A stretch of 64,000 nucleotides of DNA. Origin: Closterium sp. Naga37s-1 (taxonomy: Eukaryota > Streptophyta > Zygnematophyceae > Desmidiales > Closteriaceae). The stretch spans positions 4,270,501 through 4,334,500 of the forward strand of contig CANJKZ010000142.1 of the NCBI GenBank assembly GCA_947471745.1. The letters run 5' to 3'. The notes beneath the pieces are model-generated. The model saw nothing but the letters and a program-made list of their open reading frames with translations, did no database searches and had not been told where the DNA came from. The translations under genes were made by a program, and so were the position numbers. Shown one piece after another: positions 13,101 through 24,200 of the stretch (position 1 is its first letter; every line of letters begins with the position of its first letter).

Positions 13101-14107
13101 GGCAAGGTGATGGAAAGCGGGAGAATGGGGCGGGGTGATGGAAAGCGGGAGAATGGGGCGGGGTGATGGAAGGAGGGAGAATGGGGCGGGGTGATGGAAC
13201 GCGGGAGAATGGGGCGAGGTGATGGAAAGCGGGAGAATGGGGCGGGGTGACGGAAAGCGGGAGAATGGGGCGGGGTGATGGAAAGCGGGAGAATGGGGCG
13301 GGGTGATGGAAAGCGGGAGAATGGGGCGGGGTGATGGAAGGAGGGAGAATGGGGCGGAGTGATGGAAAGGAGGGGAATGGGGCAGGGAGATGGAAAGCGG
13401 GAGAATGGGGCGGGGTGATGGAAAGCGGGAGAATGGGGCGGGGTGATGGAAAGCGGGAGAATGGGGAGGGGTGATGGAAAGCGGGAGAATGGGGCGGGGT
13501 GATGGAAGGAGGGAGAATGGGGCGGGGTGATGGAAGGAGGGAGAATGGGGCGGGGTGATGGAAAGCGGGAGAATGGGGCGGGGTGACGGAAAGAGGGAGA
13601 ATGGGGCGGGGTGACGGAAAGCGGGAGAATGGGGCGGGTGACGAAAAGCGGGAGAATGGGGCGGGGTGACGGAATGCGGGAGAATGGGGCGGGGTGATGG
13701 AAAGCGGGAGAATGGGGCGGGGTGATGGAAAGCGGGAGAATGGGGCGGGGTGATGGAAGGCGGGAGAATGGGGCGGGGTGATGGAAGGAGGGAGAATGGG
13801 GCGGGTTGATGGAAGGAGGGAGAATGGGGCGGGGTGATGGAAGGAGGGAGAATGGGGCGGGGTGATGGAAAGTGGGAGAATGGGGCGGGGTGATGGAAAG
13901 CGGGAGAAAGGGGCGGGGTGATGGAAGGAGGGAGAATGGGGCGGGGTGATGGAATGCGGGAGAATGGGGCGAGGTGATGGAAAGCGGGAGAATGGGGCGG
14001 GGTGACGGAAAGCGGGAGAATGGGGCAGGGCGACGGAAAGCGGGAGAATGGGGCGGGGTGATGGAAGGCGGGAGAATGGGGCGGGGTGATGGAAAGCGGG
14101 AGAATGG
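1129..14107. repeat. 28-bp G-rich minisatellite, array 1 (~460 copies)
   Basis: Continuous head-to-tail array. The unit consists of GGAAAGCGGGAGAAT followed by GGGGCGGGGTGAT (28 bp). Variants change GAT to GAC, AAAGC to AAGGA, GCGGG to GCAGG and so on, and a few units carry 1-bp indels. Plus is G-rich, minus C-rich. The minus strand of the consensus has no stop codon in any frame, so very long proline-rich frames exist (one spans 1071-11930, another 5804-14179). Because 28 is not divisible by 3, each frame cycles through three peptide phases and repeats every 28 residues. I treat these frames as by-products, not genes. Left edge in a Tc1 transposase, right edge in a copia reverse transcriptase. 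Confidence 0.97.
11461..13790. repeat. Higher-order duplication inside the minisatellite (~1.18 kb, two copies)
   Basis: The order of variant units in about 11461-12610 recurs in about 12636-13790, an offset near 1175 bp (42 units). Shared markers in the same order include GGAAAGCGGGGGAAT, a GGAGCGGGG unit, AGGAGGAAGAATGG, GGAAAACGGG, GGCAAGGTGATGG, GGAACGCGGG, a 27-bp unit with CGGGTGACGAAAAG, and the GGAATGCGGG or AGAATGCGGG unit. Confidence 0.85.
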
Positions 14108-15098
14108 CGTCTTTGCCACGGCTGACATTGAGGCACTGACCCTAGTGAAGTCCGATCTGCAGAAGAGACATACCTGCACTGACCTGGGTGAACTGCGCAG
14201 CTACCTTGGCCTGCAGATCACCCGGGACAGAGCACGGCGCACCATCACACTGACTCAGTCACACATGGTGCACCAGGTCCTTCAGCGCTTCGGCTTCCAG
14301 TACTCCTCGCCACAACTCACTCCTCTGTCTACCAGCCACTCGCTCTCAGCTCCACCTTCGGACGAGTCCGTAGAGTTGAGTGGTCCGTACCCAGAGCTTG
14401 TGAGTTGCCTCATGTACCTGATGACTTGCACTCGACTTGACCTCGCGTACCCTCTCAGCCTTCTAGCTCGCTACGTGGCTCCCGGTAGGCACCGAAAGGT
14501 GCACTGGGATGCTGCGAAGAGGGTACTGTGTTACCTGTGCAGTACGTCGGGCATGGGGCTTGTGCTTGGAGGACGGGGTCCTGTTGTCCTCACTGGTCAC
14601 GCAGACGCCTCCTGGGTTGACGACTCAGCTACGCAGCGGTCGTCGCAGGGTTACACCTTGTCGTCGCAGGGTTACACCTTCAGCCTTGGGTCCGGCTCGG
14701 TTTCTTGGCGGTCTACCCGCTCGTCTTCAGTTCTCAGCTCCAGCTGTGAGGCTGAGATCTACGCCGGAGCCATGGCTGCTCAGGAGCTACGCTGGCTCAC
14801 CTACTTGCTGACCGACTTGGGAGAGCAGCCTTGTTCGCCTCCAGTCCTGTACGTAGACAACAAGGCCATGATAGCCTTGTGTCAGGAGCACAGACTGGAG
14901 CACAGAACGAAGCACATCGCTCTGCGATACTTCCTTGCTCGAGAGTTGCAGCAGCGTGGTCAGCTTCGTCTAGCGTACGTGGCCATTCGGGCCAACACTG
15001 CTGATGTCTTCACCAAGGCACTTCCGCCTGGTGACCATCAGCGCTTTGTTACTGTGTTAGGCCTTGTGCCTACGTTGCCTCACTTACTTACTGCCTGA
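14108..15098 (+). pseudogene. Copia J pol fragment: end of reverse transcriptase and RNase H
   Basis: About 330 residues of the C-terminal part of a Ty1/copia polyprotein, homologous to copias A and D here. It starts at VFATAD, immediately after where the catalytic YVDDL should be, so the minisatellite replaced everything upstream. Downstream are the RT thumb/connection (TDLGELRSYLGL, PYPELVSCLMYL) and RNase H with HADASW, CEAEIYAGAMAA, YVDNKA and HRTKHIALRYF. It ends with TGA at 15096-15098. A 21-bp in-frame tandem duplication near 14638-14680 doubles SSQGYT. No internal stop. Without protease, integrase and most of RT it cannot act alone. Confidence 0.9.
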
Positions 15099-15341
15099 GT
15101 CTGCCTGTACTGTGATCTATCTATATACCTGCATGCTTGCACTTGTTAGGGTATGATCACTGTATTGTTTGTTCTCTTTATATAACTCTGCATGTGAACT
15201 GGCCTTGTGGCCCTTTGCTTGTGCTCGGACTGTGTGGTGACTTTGTGATCCACCCTGAGCTTGCTTTGCTTTGCTTCTTCTCTTGACTGGTCTTGTGACC
15301 ATTGCTTGTTCTGGCTATCCCCCACTTCGCCTATGGGGGTG
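15099..15341 (+). other. Copia J 3' untranslated region and polypurine tract
   Basis: Non-coding stretch between the pol stop and the LTR. It ends in CCCACTTCGCCTATGGGGGTG, nearly the same motif that precedes the 3' LTR of copias A, B and D, and which serves as the plus-strand primer (PPT) in reverse transcription. Confidence 0.75.
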
Positions 15342-15481
15342 TGTCAAACATATATGCTTAGTTATATCTAGGCTTAGTTTATGTGTTTATAGTTGTCTAG
15401 GCTATAGTGGGTTTAGCCTTAGGGGGTACAAATTTCTCTCGACATTCTACTTGTACCCACACATACAAATGTAATTTGACA
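15342..15481 (+). repeat. 3' LTR of copia J (~140 bp)
   Basis: Starts TGTCAAAC right after the PPT and probably ends AATTTGACA, giving TG...CA ends and a length like the 126-179-bp LTRs of A, B and D. It contains a GGGGTACAAAT-like segment and a TTGTACCC segment, as they do. The right edge is inferred because the 5' LTR is lost. Confidence 0.6.
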
Positions 15482-15747
15482 GTATGTGAAAACAAGATAA
15501 GTTAATAATACCAAAGAGATACAAGGCTTTATATGATTACAAAGGAATATGAAAGGTTTCACTAACTGTAACTGCTGTTGCGGTTCGATACTACGACGAC
15601 TCGGGTAACTGCTCAATAGTGAATCAGTTATGTGTCCTTGCTGTCGCGCTGCTTTTCGGCGAGTCAAGGTCGCTGACCTTTTACCTTCACTCAACCTCTT
15701 GTTGTTGTCTTTCTGTCAACCGCTTTGGTTGACTCGCTAATGCTTAG
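15482..15747. other. Unassigned 266-bp stretch
   Basis: Sequence between the copia J LTR and minisatellite array 2. No coding potential, tandem repeat or match to other parts of the window was seen. It may be a remnant of the DNA into which J inserted, or of another element. Confidence 0.5.
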
Positions 15748-18700
15748 ATGGAAAGCGGGAGAATGGGGCGGGGTGATGGAAAGCGGGAGACTGGGGCGGG
15801 GTGATGGAAGGAGGGAGAATGGGGCGGGGTGATGGAAGAAGGGAGAATGGGGCGGGGTGATGGAAAGCGGGAGAATAGGGCGGGGTGATGGGAAGCGGGA
15901 GAATGGGGGGGGTGATGGAAAGCGGGAGAATGGGGCGGGGTGATGGAAAGCGGGAGAATGGGGCGGGGTGATGGAAAGCAGGAGAATGGGGCGGGGTGAT
16001 GGAAGGAGGGAGAATGGGGCGGGGTGATGGAAAGCGGGAGATTGGGGCGGGGTGATGGAAATCGGGAGAATGTGGCGGGGTGATGGAAAGCAGGAGAATG
16101 GGGCGGGGTGATGGAAAGCGGGAGAATGGGGCCGGGTGATGGAAAGCGGGAGAATGGGACGGGGTGATGGAAAGCGGGAGAATGGGGCGGGGTGATGGAA
16201 AGCGGGAGAATGGGGCGGGGTGACGGAATGCGGGAGAATGGGGCGGGGTGACGGAAAGCGGGAGAATGGGGCGGGGTGACGGAAAGCGGGAGAATGGGGC
16301 GGGGTGACGGAAAGCGGGATAATGGGGCGGGGTGATGGAAAGCGGGAGAATGGGGCGGGGTGATGGAAAGCGGGAGAATGGGGCGGGGTGATGGAAAGCG
16401 GGAGAATGGGGCGGGGTGATGGAAAGCGGGGGAATGGGGCGGGGTGATGGAAAGCGGGGGAATGGGGCAGATGGAAAGCGGGGGAATGGGGCAGGGTGAT
16501 GGAAAGCGAGGGAATGGGGCAGGGTGATGGAAAGCAGGGGAATGGGGCAGGGTGATGGAAAGCGGGAGAATGGGGCGGGGTGATGGAAAGCGGGAGAATG
16601 GGGCGGGGTGATGGAAAGCGGGAGAATGGGGCGGGGTGATGGAAAGCGGGAGAATGGGGCGGGGTGATGGAAAGCGGGAGAATGGGGCGGGGTGATGGAA
16701 AGCGGGAGAATGGGGCGGGGTGATGGAAAGCGGGAGACTGGGGCGGGGTGATGGAAGGAGGGAGAATGGGGCGGGGTGATGGAAGAAGGGAGAATGGGGC
16801 GGGGTGATGGAAAGCGGGAGAATGGGGCGGGGTGATGGGAAGCGGGAGAATGGGGCGGGGTGATGGAAAGCGGGAGAATGGGGCGGGGTGATGGAAAGCG
16901 GGAGAATGGGGCGGGGTGATGGAAAGCGGGACATTGGGGCGGGGTGATGGAAAGCGGGAGAATGGGGCGGGGTGATGGAAAGCGGTAGAATGGGGCGGGG
17001 TGATGGAAAGAGGGAAAATGGGGCGGGGTGATGAAAAGCGGGAGAATGGGGCGGGGTGATGGAAAGCGGGAGAATGGGGCGAGGTGATGGAAAGTGGGAG
17101 AATGGGGCGGGGTGATGGAAAGCGGGAGAATGGGGCGGGGTGATGGAAAGCGGGAGAATGGGGCGGGGTGATGGAAAGCGGGAGACTGGGGCGGGGTGAT
17201 GGAAGGAGGGAGAATGGGGCGGGGTGATGGAAGAAGGGAGAATGGGGCGGGGTGATGGAAAGCGGGAGAATAGGGCGGGGTGATGGGAAGCGGGAGAATG
17301 GGGCGGGGTGATGGAAAGCGGGAGAATGGGGCGGGGTGATGGAAAGCGGGAGAATGGGGCGGGGTGATGGAAAGCGGGACATTGGGGTGGGGTGATGGAA
17401 AGCGGGAGAATGGGGCGGGGTGATGGAAAGCGGTAGAATGGGGCGGGGTGATGGAAAGAGGGAAAATGGGGCGGGGTGATGAAAAGCGGGAGAATGGGGC
17501 GGGGTGATGGAAAGCGGGAGAATGGGGCGAGGTGATGGAAAGCGGGAGAATGGGGCGGGGTGATGGAAAGCTGGAGAATGTGACGGGGTGATGGAAAGCG
17601 GGAGAATGGGGCGGGGTGATGGAAGGAGGGAGAATGGGGCGGGGTGATGGAAGGAGGGAGAATGGGGCGGGGTGATGGAAAGCGGGAGAATGGGGCGGGG
17701 TGATGGAAGGAGGGAGAATGGGGCGGGTTGATGGAAGGAGGGAGAATGGGGCAGGGTGATGGAAAGCGGGAGAATGGGGAGGGGTGATGGAAAGCGGGAG
17801 AATGGGGCGGGGTGATGGAAGGAGGGAGAATGGGGCGGGGTGATGGAAGGAGGGAGAATGGGGCGGGTTGATGGAAAGCGGGAGAATGGGGCGGGGTGAT
17901 GGAAAGCGGGAGAATGGGGAGGGGTGATTGAAAGCGGGAGAATGGGGAGGGGTGATGGAAAGAGGGAGAATGGGGCGGGTTGATGGAAAGCGGGAGAATG
18001 GGGCGGGGTGATGGAAAGCGGTAGAATGGGGCGGGGTGATGGAAAGAGGGAAAATGGGGCGGGGTGATGAAAAGCGGGAGAATGGGGCGGGGTGATGGAA
18101 AGCGGGAGAATGGGGCGAGGTGATGGAAAGCGGGAGAATGGGGCGGGGTGATGGAAAGCTGGAGAATGTGACGGGGTGATGGAAAGTGGGAGAATGGGGC
18201 GGGGTGATGGAAGGAGGGAGAATGGGGCGGGGTGATGGAAGGAGGGAGAATGGGGCGGGGTGATGGAAAGCGGGAGAATGGGGCGGGGTGATGGAAGGAG
18301 GGAGAATGGGGCGGGTTGATGGAAGGAGGGAGAATGGGGCAGGGTGATGGAAAGCGGGAGAATGGGGAGGGGTGATGGAAAGCGGGAGAATGGGGCGGGG
18401 TGATGGAAGGAGGGAGAATGGGGCGGGGTGATGGAAGGAGGGAGAATGGGGCGGGTTGATGGAAAGCGGGAGAATGGGGCGGGGTGATGGAAAGCGGGAG
18501 AATGGGGAGGGGTGATTGAAAGCGGGAGAATGGGGAGGGGTGATGGAAAGAGGGAGAATGGGGCGGGTTGATGGAAAGCGGGAGAATGGGGCGGGGTGAT
18601 GGAAAGCGGGAGAATGGGGCGGGGTGATGGAAAGCGGGAGAATGGGGCGCGCTGATGGAAAGCGGGAGAATGGGGCGGGGGAAGGAGGGAGAATAGGGCG

Positions 18701-19042
18701 GGGTGATGGAAAGCGGGAGAATGGGGCGGGGTGATGGAAAGCGGGAGAATGGGGCGGTGTGATGGAAAGCAGGAGAATGGGGCGGGGTGATGGAAAGCGG
18801 GAGAATGGGGCGGGGTGATGGAAAGCGGGAGAATGGGGCGAGGTGATGGAAAGCAGGAGAATGGGGCGGGGTGATGGAAAGCTGGAGAATGGGGCGGGGT
18901 GATGGAAAGCGGGAGAATGGGGTGGGGTGATGGAAGGAGGGAGAATGGGGCGGGGTGATGGAAAGCGGGAGAATGGGGCGGGGTGATGGAAAGCGGGAGA
19001 ATGGGGCGGGGTGATGGAAAGCGGGAGAATGGGGTGGGGTGG
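15748..19042. repeat. 28-bp minisatellite, array 2 (~118 copies)
   Basis: Same unit and orientation as array 1. Minus-strand frames are again open almost throughout (15691-19140 and 15744-19124). Internal higher-order structure is clear: a block around 17440-17990 repeats at about 18030-18580 with an offset of 588 bp (21 units), marked by a unit with CTGGAGAATGTGACG at 17571 and 18159. Markers GGGAGACTGGGG and GAAGAAGGG recur near 15790, 16735 and 17185. The right edge joins the ~360-bp satellite directly. Confidence 0.96.
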
Positions 19043-20852
19043 ACGTACATGGTACCTGCACTACTGACGCGCATACTGACCAAACTGACCAGCGCATTAC
19101 GCATGTTTGTAGAGAAAGTGCCATATTCTTGCCAGTCCACTAGATTAGGCCTTTTACTTCAACAACACTTGGTTATAACCTTTCCGATCTACATAATTTG
19201 GGAGATTTCAGAGTTCCATTTCCGCCATGTACCTACACACAAGCGTGCATACTGACCTTACCGGCCGACGCATTATTCTCTTTGTACAAATACAATAAAT
19301 ACAATATGTATTTCCATTACCTTTAAAGTATACCATTACCCACCCCCCTATCATATATTAACCTATCCGATCTATGAAATTTGGCAGATATAGACATTCC
19401 AGTCGTACGTGGTACCTGCATTACAGGCGCGCATACTGACCAAACTGACCAGCGCGTTACGTATGTTTGTAGAGGTGCAGTTAGTGCCATATTCTTGCCA
19501 GTCCACTAGATTAGGCCTTCTACTTTAACAACACTAGGTTATATCCTTTCTGATGCACATAGTTTGAGAGATTTCGAAGTTCCAGCTCCGCCTTGTACCT
19601 ACACACAAGCGTGCATACTGACCTTACCGGCCGACGCATTATTCTCTCATTGTATTCCCATTTCATTTCATTTACATCATTCCCCACCCCTCTACCATGT
19701 CTTAACCTATCGGATCCATGTAATTTGGCAGATATAGACATTCCAGACGTACATGGTACCTGCACTACAGACGCGTATACTGACCAAATTGACGAGCGCA
19801 TTACGTATGTTTGTAGAGATGCAGTTAGTGCCATATTCTTACCAGTCCACTAGATTTGGCCTTCTACTTCAACAACACTTGGTTAAAACCTTTCCGATTC
19901 ACATAGTTTGGGAGATTCCAAAGTTCCAGCTCCGCCTTGTACCTACACACAAGCGTGCATACTGAGCTTACCGGCCGACGCATTGTTCTCTCAGTGCAAA
20001 CATAGTGTATACCATATGTATTCCCATTTCCTTTAAATCATATCATTCCCCACCACCCTACCATGTTTTAACCTATCGGATCCATGAAATTTGGCAGATA
20101 TAGACATTCCAGTCGTACATGGTACCTGCACTACAGAAGCGCATACTCACCAAACTGACCAGCGCATTACGTATGTTTGTAGAGATGTAGTTAGTGCCAT
20201 ATTCTTGCCAGTCCACTAGATTAGACCTTCTACTTCAACAACACTTGGTTAAAACCTTTCCGATCCACAAAATTTAAGAGATTTCAGAGTTCAAATTCCG
20301 CCTTGTACCTACACGGAAGCGTGCATACTAACCTTACCGGCCGACGCAATATTCTCTGAGTACAAACACTGTGTATACCATATGTATTCCCATTTCCTTT
20401 AAATTTTAAACATTCCTCACCCCCCTACCATGTTTTAACCTATCGGATCCATGTTTGGCAGATATAGACATTGTAGTCGTACATGGTACCTGCACTACAG
20501 ACGCGCATACCGACCAAACTGACCAGCGCATTACGTATGTTTGTAGAGATGCAATTGGTGTCATATTCTTGCCAGTCCATTAGATTAGGCCTTCTACTTC
20601 AACAACACTAGGTTATAACCTTTCCGATCCACATAATTTGGGAGATTTCAGAGTTCCAGTTCCGCCTTGTACCTACACACAAGCGTGCATACTGACCTTA
20701 CCGGCCGACGCATTATTCTCTTTGTACAAATACAGTAAATACCATACGTATTCCCATTACCTTTAAATTATACCATTCCCCACCCCCGTACCATATATTT
20801 ACCTATCCGATCTATGTAATTTGGCAGATATAGACATTCCAGTCATACATGG
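19043..20852 (+). repeat. ~360-bp satellite, forward, about five units
   Basis: Landmarks of the form TAGACATTCCAGTCGTACAT recur at about 19388, 19735, 20100, 20466 and 20831, a period of about 345-366 bp. AT-rich relative to the minisatellite. It ends at the left TSD (CATGG, 20848-20852) of copia A. Confidence 0.95.
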
Positions 20853-20978
20853 TGTGAAATAACGAGGAATGAATTCACTAGGAATGAGGAGGGTACAAGT
20901 ATGAAACCCTAAGAAAGATGTACCCCATGTTGTCTAACCCACTACAGCCTACATAGGCTATATCATATGAGTCTGACA
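20853..20978 (-). repeat. Copia A 3' LTR (126 bp)
   Basis: Read on the minus strand it runs TGTCAGACTC...TTATTTCACA. It differs from the 5' LTR at 35356-35481 by about 2 of 126 positions. A PPT motif (CCCCACTTTGCCTATGGGGG on minus) follows at 20979-21000. Confidence 0.92.
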
Positions 20979-21212
20979 CACCCCCATAGGCAAAGTGGGG
21001 GAGAACAAGGGGTCACAAGACCAGTCAAGCAAAGCAAAGCAAGCTCAGGGTGGATCACAACGTCACCACACATTCCGAGCACAAGTTCAAAGGCCAAAAG
21101 GCCAGTTCACATGCATGATTATAAATCAAGGTGAACAAGCAAGACAGTGATCGCAACCTAACAAGGGTAAGCATGCAGGTGAAGGTATATATAGATCACA
21201 GTACAAACAAAG

Positions 21213-24200
21213 TCAAGAGGTAAGCAAGTGAGGCCAAGTAGGCACAAGACCTAACATAGTACAGAACCGCTGATGATCACAAGGCTGAAGTGCCTTGGTA
21301 AAGATATCAGCAGTGTTGGCCTGAGAGGCCACGTAAGCAAGGCGCAGTTGACCACGCTGCTGCAGCTCACGTGCAAGGAAGTAGCGAAGAGCCATGTGCT
21401 TCGTTCTGTGCTCCAGTCTGTGCTCCTGACACAAGGCCAGCATGGCCTTGTTGTCTACGTACAGAACTGGAGGAGAATGAGGCGGCTCTCCCAGGTCGGT
21501 CAGCAGGTAGGTGAGCCAGCGTAACTCCTGTGCAGCCATGGCCCCTGCGTAGATCTCGGCCTCACAGCTGGAGCCGAGAACAGAAGACGAGCGGGTAGAC
21601 CGCCATGAAACAGAGCCGGAACCAAGGCTGAAGGTGTAACCTTGTGACGACCGCTGAGTAGCCAGGTCGTCAGCTCAAGAAGCGTCTGCGTGACCAGTGA
21701 GGACCACTGAACGTCGCCCTCCAAGCACGAGCCCCATGCCCGACGTACTGCACAAGTAGCACAACACCCTCTTAGCAGCATCCATGTGCTCCTTCCTGTG
21801 TCGGCCAGGAGCAACATAGCGTGCAAGGATGCTAAGAGGGTAGGCTAGGTCAGGTCGAGTGCAGGTCATCAGGTACATGAGGCAGCCCACAAGCTCTGGA
21901 TACAGGCCACTCGGCTCTACGGACTCATCCGAAGGCAGAGCTGAGAGCGAGTGGCGCGTAGGCAGAGGAGTGGGCTGTGGCGAGGAGTACGTGAAGCGGA
22001 AGCGCTGAAGGACCTGCTGCACCATGTGTGACTGAGTCAAGGTAATGGTGCTCTGTGCTCTGTCTTGGGTGATCCGCAAGCCAAGATAGCTTGTCAGTTC
22101 ACCCAGGTCTGTGCACGTGTGTCTCTTCTGCAGCTCCGACTTCACGTGGGCGAGTGCCTCAGTGTCAGCAGTAGCAAAGACCAGGTCGTCTACGTACACG
22201 AGAACGTAGAACGGCAGCAGAGTGGTGTCGGTGCGTAGAAACAGCGACGGGTCAGCAGTAGAAGGAGCAAACCCAAGAGCAGCAAGAGACGTCCTCAGTG
22301 TGTCGTGCCACTCACGGGGTGCCTGGCGGAGACCGTAGACCGGCCGCCGGAGGCTCCACTGGGTACCAGGAGGAAACGACCCAGTGAAGCCAGGTGGGCG
22401 GCGCAGCCAGATCTCCTCGTGCAGGCTGCCCTGTAGGAAAGCAGTGCTGAAGTCAAGAGAGTGGAGCTCGTAGTCACGCTAAGCGGCGACGTGCAGTAGA
22501 ACCCGAAGAGTGGTCATCTTCGGGGTAGGGGAGAAGGTCTGGAATAAGTCAACTCCCTCATGCTGACTGAAGCCTCGTGCAACGTAACGCGCCTTGAAGA
22601 CAGGCGGAGAACCCGGCGGCCGCTTCACCCTGAAAATCCACATGCCACTGACGATGTTCGCCCCAGGTGGGGGAACCTCGTCGACGTAGGTGCCTGTGGA
22701 CTTCCAGGAAGCCATCTCTGCGTCCATGGCTGACTGCCACTGAGAGGAGTAGGGACCCTCTATCGCCTCTGCGTAAGAGCGCGGGGTCGGGATGTTTGGT
22801 GCATCCGGGTCTCCCTCAGGGGCAATCAGCATGGACACGAGATGAGGTAAAGCAGCGGCAAAGCACTCAAACTCCTCCTGCCTGTCCTCAAGGACGTCCG
22901 TGCCAAGAGCACACTCACCCCCGACGGACAGAGGACAGACAGACTCAGACTCAGCAACTAGGCTAGCGGCGTAGTCGAGACGACAGTGAGCAGCAAAGTC
23001 GACAAGCTCAGCAACAAGAGCCGACGCAGCAGTAGACTCAAAGGCAGGGTCAGTGACAACAGTAGCGAGAAGACGAGTGACAGTAGGACTAGCAGCACGA
23101 AGGGAGTCAGACTCCGGGTCAGCAAGAGCAGGAAGAGAGGACGCAGGAGGAGACGGCAGAGGGACATGCTGTGGAGCAGTGGAAGGACGAAGCGCCATCT
23201 GGTGTGTGCCTGGGATAGCAGGAGAACGCTGACGCGGAACACGACGACCAGTGCGAGCAGCACGAACAGGCGACGCACGATGAGACTCAGGCGACGCAGG
23301 ACGAGACTCAGGCTCACGACGCTCCGTAAGACCTCCAGTCGTACCAGTGTAGGGAGAAGGACCAGGGAATGGCGAGGCAGGCTGTAGCTGTGACTGCGAC
23401 TGGATAGGCAGAGGACACTCTAAAGAAGGAGTGGGACCAGGAGCAGGTGGGAGACCAAGAACCTGCTGAAGGAGCGGAACAAAGTACGGCCGCGGCCGCG
23501 CAGCGCCTCCAGAACCAGCAGAGGCAGCTCCAGTACCCTCAGCTCCAGGGTGTCCAGCCACAACTTCCGCAGCACCACCATCCGCTCCAGCAGCTCCAGC
23601 ACCTACAGCTCCAGCTCCAGCAGCAGCTCCAGTACCTCCAGTACGAGCACCTCCAGGGCCAGCAGCCCTAGCAGCTCCAGCACCAGCAGCACCTCCAGCA
23701 CCTCCAGCAGCTCCAGCACCAGCAGCACCTCCAGCAGCACCAGCAGTACCTCCAGGAGCTCCAGCAGCACCTCCAGCAGCTCCAGCACCAGCAGCACCTC
23801 CAGCAGCTCCAGCACCAGCAGCACCTCCAGCAGCTCCAGCACCAGCTGCACCTCCAGCAGCTCCAGCACCAGTAGCACCTCCAGGAGGAGGCTCCCCAGC
23901 TCCAGCAGCACGGCGACAGCGTCGAGCGTACCACTCACGAAGCTGCCGCGGAGAGAGGGGCTCCCGCCGCGGCGGGACACTCGGAGGACCTCCAGTCTCA
24001 GCACCCCCAGACTCAGCACCCCCAGGCTCAGCACCCCCAGGCTCCGCACCCCCAGGCTCCGCACCCCCAGACTCAGCACCCCCAGGCTCCGCACGCTCAG
24101 GCTCAGCACCCCCAGACCCAGCACCCGCAGGCTCAGCACCCCTAGCAGCACCAGAGTCAACAGCTACCTCGACAGGCTCGACTGCGTCTACCTGGGACAC

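Noticed and set aside
1129..19042. CRISPR array (regular 28-bp repeats)
   Set aside because: Units are adjacent without unique spacers and the context is eukaryotic; it is a minisatellite.
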